From Brevibacillus reuszeri (GTDB lineage: Bacteria > Bacillota > Bacilli > Brevibacillales > Brevibacillaceae), in contig NZ_BEXF01000014.1 in the NCBI RefSeq assembly GCF_002897295.1, positions 1-64,000 on the forward strand: DNA of 64,000 nt, in the 5' to 3' direction. The notes beneath the pieces are model-generated. The model was not told the DNA's origin and did no database searches. It saw only the letters and a program-made list of their open reading frames with translations. The translations under genes and the position numbers were made by a program. This document shows positions 1-8,498 of this stretch, in pieces (within the stretch, counting starts at the first letter, position 1; each line of letters opens with the position of its first letter).

Positions 1-112
1 TCCCACAGCGTAAGCTGGTAAGACCCCTCATAGACGATGAGGTTGATAGGTTCGGTGTGGAAGCGTGGTAACACGTGGAGCTGACGAATACTAATCGGTC
101 GAGGACTTATCC
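1..112 (+). rRNA. rrl: 23S rRNA, 3' end (partial)
   Basis: The sequence matches the well-conserved 3' end of bacterial 23S rRNA, including CTGACGAATACTAATCGGTC followed by GAGGACTTA near position 110. The gene begins before the window. The tRNA array starts about 55 bases later without a 5S gene between. The exact 3' end is estimated. Confidence 0.95.
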
Positions 113-167
113 ACACACTCTTAGCAAGCATGCGTATTCAGTTTTGAAGGAATGAATCCTTCAATGT

Positions 168-243
168 TCCTCGGTAGCTCAGTTGGTAGAGCAATCGGCT
201 GTTAACCGATCGGTCGGCGGTTCGAGTCCGTCCCGAGGAGCCA
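168..243 (+). tRNA. tRNA-Asn (GTT)
   Basis: A complete cloverleaf with acceptor TCCTCGG/CCGAGGA, anticodon GTT in the loop of ATCGGCTGTTAACCGAT, T-loop TTCGAGT and encoded CCA. It is the first tRNA after 23S rRNA. Confidence 0.97.
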
Positions 244-248
244 CATAT

Positions 249-339
249 GGAGAGTTACCCAAGAGGCCGAAGGGGACGGTTTGCTAAACCGTTAGTATGC
301 GCAAGCGTAGCGAGGGTTCGAATCCCTCACTCTCCGCCA
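249..339 (+). tRNA. tRNA-Ser (GCT)
   Basis: A 91-base class II tRNA with acceptor GGAGAGT/ACTCTCC, anticodon loop TTGCTAA, a long variable arm and encoded CCA. Confidence 0.97.
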
Positions 340-366
340 TATGTATTTTTAACCTCATAGTTTTAT

Positions 367-443
367 GGCGGTGTAGCTCAGCTGGTTAGAGCGTTCGGTT
401 CATACCCGAAAGGTCGGGGGTTCGATTCCCTCCGCCGCTACCA
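367..443 (+). tRNA. tRNA-Met (CAT), elongator
   Basis: Anticodon loop TTCATAC with stem TTCGG/CCGAA. The stem lacks the three G-C pairs of an initiator, and position 1 is paired, so this is the elongator Met tRNA. CCA is encoded. Confidence 0.95.
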
Positions 444-452
444 TCATAAGTT

Positions 453-537
453 GCGGTCGTGGTGGAATTGGCAGACACACCATCTTGAGGGGGTGGCGGG
501 GCGACCCGTGCGAGTTCGAGTCTCGCCGACCGCACCA
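453..537 (+). tRNA. tRNA-Leu (GAG)
   Basis: Class II tRNA with acceptor GCGGTCG/CGACCGC, anticodon loop TTGAGGG, a long variable arm and encoded CCA. Confidence 0.96.
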
Positions 538-557
538 TATGTTTTCTAATATTGCAT

Positions 558-634
558 GGCCCGTTGGTGAAGCGGTTTAACACAGCAGCCTTTCACGCTG
601 TCATACAGGGGTTCGAATCCCCTACGGGTCACCA
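558..634 (+). tRNA. tRNA-Glu (TTC)
   Basis: Acceptor GGCCCGT/ACGGGTC, anticodon loop CTTTCAC, T-loop TTCGAAT and encoded CCA; a typical Bacillales Glu tRNA. Confidence 0.96.
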
Positions 635-637
635 TAG

Positions 638-713
638 GGAGGCTTAGCTCAGCTGGGAGAGCATCTGCCTTACAAGCAGAGGGTCGGCGGTTCGATCCCG
701 TCAGCCTCCACCA
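638..713 (+). tRNA. tRNA-Val (TAC)
   Basis: Acceptor GGAGGCT/AGCCTCC, anticodon loop CTTACAA, encoded CCA. The spacer after it carries two short palindromes. Confidence 0.97.
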
Positions 714-737
714 CTTATATATTAAAGGATAAGAAAG

Positions 738-792
738 GTCAGCTAAAAGCACCACGTCCTGTGGTAACGCTGACACTCGATCGTCCTGATCG
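738..792 (+). repeat. Paired GTCCT-loop palindromes in tRNA spacer
   Basis: Two adjacent perfect 5-bp hairpins have the same loop: ACCAC-GTCCT-GTGGT (751-765) and CGATC-GTCCT-GATCG (778-792). The first sits inside an outer GTCAGC/GCTGAC pair (738-743 and 769-774). The second ends one base before tRNA-fMet. Function is unknown; it may be a small repeat family or a processing signal. Confidence 0.6.
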
Positions 793-793
793 T

Positions 794-870
<77 letters not shown>

Positions 871-873
871 AAT

Positions 874-944
874 TTTTCACTTGAACTACGTCGAATGTTC
901 TTCTTGCTCAAGTGAGATGGGAGTGCCCTTGGGTGCAACCAAAT
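874..944 (+). repeat. Small element bounded by duplicate of tRNA-fMet 3' end
   Basis: The ten bases GCAACCAAAT at the 3' end of tRNA-fMet (864-873) recur at 935-944. The bases between hold an inverted repeat TCACTTGA (877-884) / TCAAGTGA (908-915). The arrangement resembles the footprint of a small insertion at a tRNA 3' end; no protein is encoded. Confidence 0.45.
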
Positions 945-946
945 AT

Positions 947-1023
947 GGAGCTGTGGTGAAGTTGGAGTTCACGCCGGTCTGTCACACCGGAGGTCGCGGG
1001 TTCGAGTCCCGTCAGCTCCGCCA
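947..1023 (+). tRNA. tRNA-Asp (GTC)
   Basis: Acceptor GGAGCTG/CAGCTCC, anticodon loop CTGTCAC, T-loop TTCGAGT, encoded CCA. Confidence 0.97.
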
Positions 1024-1060
1024 TTTTTTATCTAAAGAAATGGCTAAGAATCATAATTGA

Positions 1061-1136
<76 letters not shown>

Positions 1137-1154
1137 CTAATACTTTATAAATGT

Positions 1155-1230
1155 GCCGGTATAGCTCAATTGGTAGAGCACCTGACTTGTAATCAGGGGG
1201 TTGTGGGTTCAAGTCCTATTGCCGGCACCA
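1155..1230 (+). tRNA. tRNA-Thr (TGT)
   Basis: Acceptor GCCGGTA/TGCCGGC with one mismatch, anticodon loop CTTGTAA, encoded CCA. Confidence 0.96.
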
Positions 1231-1237
1231 TTTATTT

Positions 1238-1312
1238 TGGGGTATAGCCAAGCGGTAAGGCAACGGACTTTGACTCCGTCATTCCTAGGTTCAAATCCTA
1301 GTACCCCAGCCA
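1238..1312 (+). tRNA. tRNA-Gln (TTG)
   Basis: Acceptor TGGGGTA/TACCCCA, anticodon loop CTTTGAC, T-loop TTCAAAT, encoded CCA. Confidence 0.97.
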
Positions 1313-1317
1313 TTTAC

Positions 1318-1393
1318 GAGCCATTAGCTCAGTTGGTAGAGCATCTGACTTTTAATCAGAGGGTCGAAGGTTCGAGTCCTTCATGGCTCACCA
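1318..1393 (+). tRNA. tRNA-Lys (TTT)
   Basis: Acceptor GAGCCAT/ATGGCTC, anticodon loop CTTTTAA, encoded CCA. Confidence 0.97.
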
Positions 1394-1431
1394 GTTTTTA
1401 CAACTAAATTGCTTTCTGTTTTAGTTTACAT

Positions 1432-1513
1432 GCGGGTGTGGCGGAATGGCAGACGCACCAGATTTAGGTTCTGGCGGGCAACCGTGGGGGTTCAAGTCCC
1501 TTCACCCGCACCA
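1432..1513 (+). tRNA. tRNA-Leu (TAG)
   Basis: Class II tRNA with acceptor GCGGGTG/CACCCGC, anticodon loop TTTAGGT between CCAGA and TCTGG, encoded CCA. Confidence 0.96.
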
Positions 1514-1564
1514 TACTATTACAGAAGGGTTTGCAGCCAGAGCAAGCCTTTTACTTTTTTTAAT

Positions 1565-1640
1565 GCGGACGTAGCTCAATTGGTAGAGCGTCGCCTTGCC
1601 AAGGCGAAGGTCGAGGGTTCGAGACCCTTCGTCCGCTCCA
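1565..1640 (+). tRNA. tRNA-Gly (GCC)
   Basis: Acceptor GCGGACG/CGTCCGC, anticodon GCC between CGCCT and AGGCG, encoded CCA. Confidence 0.97.
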
Positions 1641-1643
1641 TCT

Positions 1644-1720
1644 GTGCCCTTAGCTCAGCTGGATAGAGCGTTTGACTACGAATCAAAAGGTCGGGAGTTC
1701 GAATCTCTCAGGGCACGCCA
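1644..1720 (+). tRNA. tRNA-Arg (ACG)
   Basis: Acceptor GTGCCCT/AGGGCAC, anticodon loop CTACGAA, encoded CCA. It is the last tRNA of the array. Confidence 0.97.
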
Positions 1721-1739
1721 CTATATTGTATGGAATCGA

Positions 1740-1767
1740 AGAGTAGGAATTAGTCCTACTCTTTTTT
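1740..1767 (+). terminator. Terminator of the rRNA-tRNA operon
   Basis: A 9-bp perfect hairpin, AGAGTAGGA / TCCTACTCT with a 5-base loop, is followed by six T residues. It closes the rRNA-tRNA transcript. No 5S rRNA lies between it and the next gene. Confidence 0.9.
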
Positions 1768-1921
1768 GCATAATTGCTTTCATAATTTTACAAATTTTAA
1801 GCATTTTTTCCTTGTATCTCCTAGTCTCATCTATTACTTTAGAATGAGGATGCACATTTTGCCTATGTAGTTGCTGTTTACACCTGACAGAAGAATACAA
1901 TGGAACAGGAGTTGTATCTAC

Positions 1922-2875
1922 ATGAACCCAATAAAATTGGAACAAACGCATCCCTCTGTATTGAAATTAATAGACAATATAGAAAAAGTGTTAATTGGAA
2001 AAAGATCTGTCATCGAGATGATGGTGGCAGCTGTATTAGCTAATGGCCATGTTTTGCTGGAGGATGTACCAGGCGTAGGGAAAACCATGCTGGTGCGCGC
2101 ATTAGCGAAATCAGTAGGTGGAGAATTCAAGCGTATACAGTTTACTCCGGATTTATTGCCGACAGATGTAACTGGGGTCGCTATTTTTAATCAGAGGAGT
2201 CTGGAATTCGAATTTCGCCAGGGACCGCTCTTCGCCAATGTGATTCTAGCGGATGAGATCAACCGGACTTCACCGAAGACGCAATCCTCCCTTCTGGAGG
2301 CTATGGAGGAGCGTTCGGTCACTGTCGATGGCGTAACTTATCGTTTGCCTGAGCCTTTTTTTGTAATGGCGACGCAAAACCCGTTGGAATATGAGGGAAC
2401 TTTCCCACTGCCTGAGGCACAGCTTGACCGCTTCCTCATGCAATTACGTTTGGGCTATCCAAGCGTGGATGAGGAAATGCGCATGCTGTCCAGATTCTCC
2501 GATGCCAATCCACTCGACCAACTGGAATCAGTGATGACAGCAGAGGAGCTCGCGCAGCTGCAACAGCAGGTATCAGCAGTTAAAATATCAGAGGGCGTCA
2601 AGGAGTATATTGTACGTCTTTGCCACCGTACACGGGATCATCATCATGTTTATTTAGGGGTAAGTCCTCGTGGCTCGCTCGCTCTTTATCGGGCTTCACA
2701 AGCATTGGCCTTCGTTAGGGGACGGGAATACGTCATTCCTGACGATGTAAAAGAGCTCGTACCGCTCATTTTTGCTCACCGGATGATGGTAAAGCCGGAA
2801 TCTCGTCTGGAAGGATCGACTGTGGAACGGATATTGACGGCGATCTTGTCTGAAACCCGCGTTCCAGTAAGTTGA
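1922..2875 (+). CDS. yeaC: MoxR-family AAA+ ATPase (YeaC-like)
   Basis: A 317-residue MoxR-type AAA+ ATPase, a chaperone-like class often found with DUF58 and transglutaminase partners. The Walker A motif DVPGVGKTML lies near residue 50. The Walker B is VILADEINR, followed by the sensor region MATQNPLEYEGTFPLPEAQLDRF cut into its usual two blocks. The ATG at 1922 is preferred because CAGGAG lies ten bases upstream; the frame is open further back from a TTG at 1871. It leads a three-gene operon whose next start follows after 14 bases. The order MoxR-DUF58-transglutaminase-guaA matches B. subtilis yeaC-yeaD-yebA-guaA. Its substrate is not known. Confidence 0.92.
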   Translation: MNPIKLEQTHPSVLKLIDNIEKVLIGKRSVIEMMVAAVLANGHVLLEDVPGVGKTMLVRALAKSVGGEFKRIQFTPDLLPTDVTGVAIFNQRSLEFEFRQGPLFANVILADEINRTSPKTQSSLLEAMEERSVTVDGVTYRLPEPFFVMATQNPLEYEGTFPLPEAQLDRFLMQLRLGYPSVDEEMRMLSRFSDANPLDQLESVMTAEELAQLQQQVSAVKISEGVKEYIVRLCHRTRDHHHVYLGVSPRGSLALYRASQALAFVRGREYVIPDDVKELVPLIFAHRMMVKPESRLEGSTVERILTAILSETRVPVS

Positions 2876-2889
2876 GGCGGTGACTATGC

Positions 2890-4095
2890 ATGAGACAGCA
2901 AAGATGGGGCAAAGCCAAAGTTATTGGATTAGTAGTTATCACCTATATATTCGCTAAGTTTCAAGGCGGGTTTTCTAGCTGGTTTTTGTTTTACAGCAGC
3001 CTAGGCTTTTTCGTGTACCAAATGCTGGCTTACTATCTGATGTATGCGACCTTGGAGGTCGTACGTGAAGTAGATCGAAACCGCTTGCAGGATGGGGATA
3101 GTGTGATTGTTACCATCCGCTTGCGTAGGCGGATTTGGTTTCCACTGGGATGGAATATGATCGTCGAGCCACTACCTGATCGGATTGCAGGTGTTTACGA
3201 GCCGCATCGACAGCTGGTATTTCCTTGGTTCAGACGGGAAGTAGAATTTCGTTATGTCATTCCAAATTTGCCGCGTGGTCATTACCGACTGACCAATTGT
3301 ATTGTAAGTGGCGGTGATTTTTTTGGCTTTTTTGAGCGTAGACAAGTATTCCCGCTATCAGATGAATTTCTCGTCTATCCAAGATACAAGGAGCTGACCC
3401 ATTGGGCATTAGGAGATGGAAGCTTCAGTGGAAATGTGCATGTGTCTCATCGGCGATCAGATGATGTAGCGGCTGTTCGAGGAGTCCGGGAGTATCACCG
3501 TGGCGATCGACTCAGTCAAATTCATTGGAGAGCCTCTGCACGGGGAACAGGTTTAAAAACAAAAGAATTTGAGCATCAGGCGATGAACCAGGCGGTCTTT
3601 TTCCTCGACGTAGAAAGAGAAAGCTATCGCGATAAGCCTGCGCAGTTATTTGAGACGGCCGTGAAGCTGACTGCGAGCTTGATCGCCTATGCGAACCGCA
3701 ATCAGTATCATTATGGTCTCGTCTATAAGCAAATAGAGCGTATCTCCCTCGCACCATCCATTTCTCATGCGCATCTATTTCGCGTGTTCGATCAATTAGC
3801 GCGAGTAATGCCAGAAGGCAGCGATCCTTTCTCCAAAATCATTGGGCGCGAAGCATTGGAGCAACCGCAGGGGGTAACGCTCATCATTGTTACTCCTCGG
3901 GTCGAAAAAGGGCTCATCAGTAGACTCATTGCACTCACGCAAAAAGGCAGACGGGTTCAACTGTTTTACGTCCACGCTGATCAATCGCTCTCTGACGAGC
4001 AAAAGCGGGCGCTGCAGCTGCTTATGGCAAACAAGGTTACATGTACGTCTATTCACATGGAGAATCACGAGTGGAAGCGGATTGGAGGTGCCTAG
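2890..4095 (+). CDS. yeaD: DUF58 domain protein (YeaD-like)
   Basis: A 401-residue protein with two N-terminal hydrophobic stretches (about residues 10-50) and a C-terminal DUF58 region. The typical DUF58 segment REYHRGDRLSQIHWRASAR sits near residue 200. DUF58 proteins are usually encoded beside MoxR ATPases and have been linked to envelope functions, but their biochemical role is unsettled. An ATG at 2886 lies in another frame; the ATG at 2890 follows GAGGCGGTG and is chosen. It is the middle gene of the operon, four bases upstream of the transglutaminase gene. Confidence 0.9.
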   Translation: MRQQRWGKAKVIGLVVITYIFAKFQGGFSSWFLFYSSLGFFVYQMLAYYLMYATLEVVREVDRNRLQDGDSVIVTIRLRRRIWFPLGWNMIVEPLPDRIAGVYEPHRQLVFPWFRREVEFRYVIPNLPRGHYRLTNCIVSGGDFFGFFERRQVFPLSDEFLVYPRYKELTHWALGDGSFSGNVHVSHRRSDDVAAVRGVREYHRGDRLSQIHWRASARGTGLKTKEFEHQAMNQAVFFLDVERESYRDKPAQLFETAVKLTASLIAYANRNQYHYGLVYKQIERISLAPSISHAHLFRVFDQLARVMPEGSDPFSKIIGREALEQPQGVTLIIVTPRVEKGLISRLIALTQKGRRVQLFYVHADQSLSDEQKRALQLLMANKVTCTSIHMENHEWKRIGGA

Positions 4096-4099
4096 ACTC

Positions 4100-6334
4100 A
4101 TGAACGTATGGAAACGTCCGACGAGCTTGGAGTGGGTCTCAGCGCTTTTGTTGTTCCTGTTGCTGCGAGAATGGCTTTTCCCCATGCAAGAGCTGACAGA
4201 TACGGGCATTTTGTGGCCGTTCTTCATAATTGCCGCTGGCGTACTCATCATCGATGTACTTGTACCTTTTAGATGGATGACACTCCCCATTAAGCTGCTC
4301 GGACTGCTGTGGCTGCTACATGCAACGATGTTTGATACTCCCTTGTTTGGGACGGAATGGCTTGACGAGCTTTATGGGAACATCGTCCGTGATTTCCCGC
4401 TTGCTTTGCAGCAGAACTGGGCAGATATGTCACTGGTATCACGCAATGCCATGTTTGATCTGGCGCTGCTCATTTTGATATCCATGCTGACGTACCTGGT
4501 TCTGGAGCAAAGACAAGGACTCTGGTTTGTATTTCTGACAGAGCTCTATTTGTGTGTACTGGATACGTTTCTTCCTTATGATGCGAGTGCAGGGATTGTC
4601 CGTACGTTTATCTATGGCTTCTTGCTCTTGACCGTCAGTCATTTGACCAAAATGACAAGCATGGCTAGCTTGGCTGGAAAGAAAGTGCGAATTCTAGGGA
4701 ATTCAGTGCTGGCCTCCCTTTTGATCATTGCTATCAGCGTTGGGATTGGTTATGCTGCTCCGAAAAAAGACGCTAGCTGGCCTGATCCGGTCGCCTTTTT
4801 GACGGGGAGTGATAACAATGCTCCCGTTGGAGTCATGAAGAAGGTTGGCTATGACAACAATGATGAACGACTGGGCGGTCCGTTTTTGCAGGATAATACG
4901 ATGGTGTTCATTGCAACCACCAACGAGCGAAGCTATTGGCGCGGAGATTCCAAGGATGTTTATACCGGTGTAGGCTGGGAAAAGGAAAAAGCCAACTATG
5001 AATCCATTCTGGACCCGCAAAACCATGAATGGAAAGAAGTATTGTTCCACGGCTTTGAAACCAAAAAGGTAGATGCCACGCTGGAGTTTAAGGGACCGCA
5101 GCAGTTCGCAACCGTTTTTTACCCGGGGCAACTGAAAAAGGTCAGTGACTACGCACCACCAAATGCGACCGTGGTCTACGACATGATGAACCAGCAGCTA
5201 GAGGTACGTGCAGGGAAGACGACGCTGATCCAGCTGGAAGGGACACAGGAAAAGTCTGTGACCAGACCAAATGGAACACTGCTGAAGCTGAATCAATACA
5301 ACGTAGAAGCAGAAGTACCGATTGTTAGTGAAAAAGCTGTTACGCAAGCAGGCACAGACTATCCAAGGGACATCAGGGAGCGTTATTTGCAGCTTCCGGC
5401 TACGCTTCCTCCGCGTGTCAAAGAACTTGCGCAAACGGTAACCAAGGATGCAAAGACGCCGTACGAAAAAGTGAGAGCAATCGAGAATTACTTACGCTCG
5501 AGTGGAAAATATAAGTATGAAACGAAGGATGTTCCTGTACCGCAAGAAGGTCAGGATTTCGTTGATCATTTCCTGTTTGACAGTATGCGAGGCTATTGTG
5601 ACCATTTCTCTACCTCAATGGCTGTCATGCTGCGTACACTGGATATCCCGACACGCTGGGTAAAAGGCTTTGCACCAGGAGAGCGGGTAGGCACGGATGC
5701 CCAGAACAACGAGATTATGGAGATACGCAACAAGGATGCCCACTCTTGGGTAGAGGTGTACTTCCCGGGACATGGCTGGATTCCTTTTGAAGCAACCAGT
5801 ACCTTTATGTCTCCGGTTCGGTTTAACTACGATCTCCAAACATCGCAGCCACAAATTCTAGTTCCGCTACCTGATTTGGGGAACACAGCATCTCCAGACC
5901 GTGGGGATGGTCGTTTCAATGAATTGGAGGAAGGGGACGCTGTATCGAGTAAACGTTTTTCGATTCCATGGCAGGTAAATGCTGGCGTGGTCGCTTTGCT
6001 CGCGGTGGCGGGTGTCGTAGCGTATCGTCGCAAAAAGGATCTGCAGATATGGTGGCTTCGCAGGCAAATTCATAATGAGCGGAGTACGCAATACAAGGAT
6101 CGCTACAACCTGTTAATTCGCATGGTAGAAAGTGTTTACGCCCGCAGACAAGCAGGGGAAACCTTGCGCGAGTATGTAAGCAGGCTCACGATTCCGGGCG
6201 ACAAGAGACAGGATCTGCGTTATCTGACCGAGATGTACGAACGAGCGATTTACGGCTTCAAGGAGATGGAACAGAAGGCACGTACAGTGGCAGAGCAAGT
6301 AATAGAAAGATTGATCCGTCAACTGAAGCCTTGA
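4100..6334 (+). CDS. yebA: Membrane transglutaminase-like protease (TgpA/YebA family)
   Basis: A 744-residue integral membrane protein. Several hydrophobic helices occupy about the first 210 residues, a large extracellular transglutaminase-core domain follows, and one more helix lies near residue 630 before a cytoplasmic tail. Candidate catalytic residues are Cys500 in RGYCDHFSTSMA and His548 in DAHSWVEVYFPGHGW with the following Asp region. The ATG at 4100 is chosen because GGAGGTG lies nine bases upstream; the same frame is open to 3887 inside yeaD but without a ribosome site. It is the last gene of the MoxR-DUF58 operon. The guaA promoter -35 overlaps its stop codon. Confidence 0.9.
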   Translation: MNVWKRPTSLEWVSALLLFLLLREWLFPMQELTDTGILWPFFIIAAGVLIIDVLVPFRWMTLPIKLLGLLWLLHATMFDTPLFGTEWLDELYGNIVRDFPLALQQNWADMSLVSRNAMFDLALLILISMLTYLVLEQRQGLWFVFLTELYLCVLDTFLPYDASAGIVRTFIYGFLLLTVSHLTKMTSMASLAGKKVRILGNSVLASLLIIAISVGIGYAAPKKDASWPDPVAFLTGSDNNAPVGVMKKVGYDNNDERLGGPFLQDNTMVFIATTNERSYWRGDSKDVYTGVGWEKEKANYESILDPQNHEWKEVLFHGFETKKVDATLEFKGPQQFATVFYPGQLKKVSDYAPPNATVVYDMMNQQLEVRAGKTTLIQLEGTQEKSVTRPNGTLLKLNQYNVEAEVPIVSEKAVTQAGTDYPRDIRERYLQLPATLPPRVKELAQTVTKDAKTPYEKVRAIENYLRSSGKYKYETKDVPVPQEGQDFVDHFLFDSMRGYCDHFSTSMAVMLRTLDIPTRWVKGFAPGERVGTDAQNNEIMEIRNKDAHSWVEVYFPGHGWIPFEATSTFMSPVRFNYDLQTSQPQILVPLPDLGNTASPDRGDGRFNELEEGDAVSSKRFSIPWQVNAGVVALLAVAGVVAYRRKKDLQIWWLRRQIHNERSTQYKDRYNLLIRMVESVYARRQAGETLREYVSRLTIPGDKRQDLRYLTEMYERAIYGFKEMEQKARTVAEQVIERLIRQLKP

Positions 6335-6359
6335 ACAATGACGTTTCATCTGCTAGAAT
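6331..6359 (+). promoter_or_regulatory. SigA promoter of guaA
   Basis: TTGAAC (6331-6336) and TAGAAT (6354-6359) are spaced exactly 17 bases and lie about 15 bases before the guanine aptamer. The -35 overlaps the yebA stop codon. Confidence 0.75.
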
Positions 6360-6373
6360 GACGATCAATGAGA

Positions 6374-6441
6374 CTCGTATAATGATCAGGAATATGGCCT
6401 GAAAGTTTCTACCGCCCAACCGTAAATTGAGCGACTACGAG
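6374..6441 (+). promoter_or_regulatory. Guanine riboswitch (G-box) of guaA
   Basis: The purine aptamer is complete: P1 CTCGTA/TACGAG, P2 TCAGG/CCTGA with loop AATATGG, junction TTTCTACC and L3 loop CCGTAAA. The discriminating base before the 3' P1 strand is C (GCGAC-TACGAG), which in this family specifies guanine rather than adenine. A terminator follows at 6490, so guanine is predicted to switch guaA off. Confidence 0.95.
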
Positions 6442-6489
6442 GATAGCACTTCGGATTTTTGTACATGCAAACCGCACATGTGTACACAA

Positions 6490-6542
6490 GCTGGGACGCT
6501 GCCTCCGTATGATTTTTCGGAGGTAACAGTCCCGGTTTTTTT
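6490..6542 (+). terminator. Riboswitch-controlled terminator before guaA
   Basis: Outer stem CTGGGAC/GTCCCGG and inner stem CCTCCG/CGGAGG are followed by seven T residues. It sits between the G-box and the guaA start and is the likely expression platform. Confidence 0.85.
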
Positions 6543-6624
6543 GCAAATATGCGACAACTTGTATCTACATCCGGGGGAAGCGGAAATTTGCACGTCCTGT
6601 GCATTACAGGAGAAGGGGGAAGTC

Positions 6625-8163
6625 ATGGACAAGTCAGTGGAAATGGTCGTCGTACTTGATTTCGGAGGCCAATACAATCAGTTGATCGCACGTCGTGTAC
6701 GCGATCTGGGTGTTTACAGCGAATTGGTACCATTCAATACGCCTGTGGAAAAAATCAAGGAAATGAAGCCAAAGGGCATTATTTTCTCCGGTGGTCCAGC
6801 GAGTGTCTACGAAGAAGGAGCGCCAAAAGTAGACCCTGCTATTTTTGAACTGGGCTTGCCAATCCTGGGTATTTGCTATGGTATGCAATTGATGAGCCAT
6901 ATGCTCGAAGGAAAAGTTGAGCGCGCTGGCAAACGCGAGTACGGTAAAGCCGAGCTTCGTTTGCAAGATGCACACAGCCTGTATGAGAAATGGGATGCAA
7001 GTGAAATCGTTTGGATGAGCCACTCTGATAAAGTAGTAGAGCTCCCAACCGGTTTCCGCGTAGATGCAGTGAGCGACAGCTGCCCGGTAGCTGCGATCAG
7101 CCACCCAGAGCGCAAGCTGTACGGTGTTCAATTCCACCCAGAAGTTCGCCATACGGTAAAAGGAACGGAGTTTATTGGCAACTTCTTATTTAACGTTTGT
7201 GGATGTGAAGCGACCTGGAGCATGACTACGTTCATCGAGGATGAAATTGCTCATATCCGTGAAACAGTTGGCAACAAGCAAGTACTGTGTGCACTGAGTG
7301 GAGGAGTAGATTCCTCTGTAGTAGCAGCGCTGATCCACAAAGCAATTGGCGATCAATTGACTTGCATGTTCGTTGACCATGGATTGCTGCGTCAGGGAGA
7401 AGCTGAAGGCGTAATGGAAACATTCGCTGACAAGTTTTCTATGAAGGTAATCAAAATTGATGCTCGCGAGCGATTCTTGGGCAAGCTGAAGGGCGTTTCC
7501 GATCCAGAGCAAAAACGTAAAATCATCGGTAATGAATTTATTTACGTATTTGACGAGGAAGCTGGCAAGCTGACAGATATGGACTTCCTGGCACAAGGAA
7601 CACTGTATACTGACATCGTTGAGAGCGGAACGGCAACGGCTCAAACGATCAAGTCTCACCATAACGTCGGTGGTTTGCCTGAAGACATGAAGTTTACTTT
7701 GATTGAACCATTGAAAGCACTGTTTAAGGATGAAGTACGTAAATTGGGTACAGAGCTGGGCTTGCCAGATGAAATCGTATGGCGTCAACCGTTCCCAGGT
7801 CCAGGACTTGGCATTCGCGTTTTGGGCGAGGTTACAGAAGAAAAGCTGAAAATTGTTCGTGAATCCGATGCGATTCTTCGTGAAGAGATTGCCAAAGCAG
7901 GTCTCGATCGCGAAATCTGGCAATACTTCACGGCTCTGCCGAACATGACAACAGTTGGGGTAATGGGCGATGTGCGCACGTACTCTTATACGGTTGGTAT
8001 TCGTGCCGTTACTTCCATTGATGGTATGACTGCTGACTGGGCACGTATTCCTTGGGATGTATTGGAGAAAATCTCTACTCGTATCGTAAACGAAGTAGAT
8101 AACGTAAACCGCATCGTCTATGATGTGACCTCCAAGCCACCAGCAACAATCGAGTGGGAATAG
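6625..8163 (+). CDS. guaA: GMP synthase (glutamine-hydrolysing)
   Basis: A 512-residue cytoplasmic enzyme converting XMP, glutamine and ATP to GMP. The class I amidotransferase domain comes first, with the nucleophile in ILGICYGMQLM near residue 86 and the catalytic His/Glu in GVQFHPEV. The ATP-pyrophosphatase domain follows with the PP-loop ALSGGVDSS near residue 230. The C-terminal dimerisation domain ends in TSKPPATIEWE, as usual for GuaA. The ATG at 6625 follows AGAAGGGGGA and gives the family length; the open frame upstream runs through the riboswitch and terminator and is not coding. It is controlled by the guanine riboswitch. Confidence 0.98.
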   Translation: MDKSVEMVVVLDFGGQYNQLIARRVRDLGVYSELVPFNTPVEKIKEMKPKGIIFSGGPASVYEEGAPKVDPAIFELGLPILGICYGMQLMSHMLEGKVERAGKREYGKAELRLQDAHSLYEKWDASEIVWMSHSDKVVELPTGFRVDAVSDSCPVAAISHPERKLYGVQFHPEVRHTVKGTEFIGNFLFNVCGCEATWSMTTFIEDEIAHIRETVGNKQVLCALSGGVDSSVVAALIHKAIGDQLTCMFVDHGLLRQGEAEGVMETFADKFSMKVIKIDARERFLGKLKGVSDPEQKRKIIGNEFIYVFDEEAGKLTDMDFLAQGTLYTDIVESGTATAQTIKSHHNVGGLPEDMKFTLIEPLKALFKDEVRKLGTELGLPDEIVWRQPFPGPGLGIRVLGEVTEEKLKIVRESDAILREEIAKAGLDREIWQYFTALPNMTTVGVMGDVRTYSYTVGIRAVTSIDGMTADWARIPWDVLEKISTRIVNEVDNVNRIVYDVTSKPPATIEWE

Positions 8164-8200
8164 TAAAAACACGGATGTTTGTTGGTAAGTAAAAATTAAC

Positions 8201-8242
8201 GTTCGTATTTTCGTTGACATATGTATGCGCACCTGTTACACT
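8201..8242 (+). promoter_or_regulatory. pbuG promoter with PurBox-like site
   Basis: TTGACA (8214-8219) and TACACT (8237-8242) are spaced 17 bases. Just upstream, AACGTTCGTATTT resembles the PurR box in reverse orientation (core GTTCG at 8201-8205). The promoter is strong by sequence; PurR control is an inference. Confidence 0.7.
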
Positions 8243-8271
8243 TCTCAATGTGTAAGAGGTAACATAGGAAG

Positions 8272-8340
8272 GTTCGTATATTCTCGGGAATATGGCTCGA
8301 GAGTTTCTACGGGGTCGCCATTAACGACCTGGCTACGAAC
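8272..8340 (+). promoter_or_regulatory. Guanine riboswitch of pbuG
   Basis: Aptamer with a 7-bp P1 GTTCGTA/TACGAAC, P2 CTCGGG/CTCGAG with loop AATATGG, and junction TTTCTAC. The base before the 3' P1 strand is C, indicating guanine. The L3 loop reads CCATTAA instead of the usual CCGTAAA, but the two C residues that pair with L2 are kept. Confidence 0.93.
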
Positions 8341-8401
8341 AAAATGTCAACGGGATGCGTTATTGTTATTATTTTTGAAATTGTTCCCGATGTGTTTTGT
8401 G

Positions 8402-8440
8402 AAAAGGCCAGGCGCATACTAATAGCGTCTCGGCCTTTTT
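8402..8440 (+). terminator. Riboswitch-controlled terminator before pbuG
   Basis: AAAAGGCC and the inner AGGCGC pair with GCGTCT and GGCCTTTT, ending in a T run. It follows the second G-box by about 60 bases and precedes pbuG. Confidence 0.88.
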
Positions 8441-8498
8441 CTGTAAAAAACGGTTATGACCGTTTTGTTACCACAACCATGACATGGGGGGACTAGAG

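Noticed and set aside
6427..6624. Upstream extension of guaA
   Set aside because: The frame is open through the guanine riboswitch and its terminator, but GuaA family length and the AGAAGGGGGA site fix the start at 6625.
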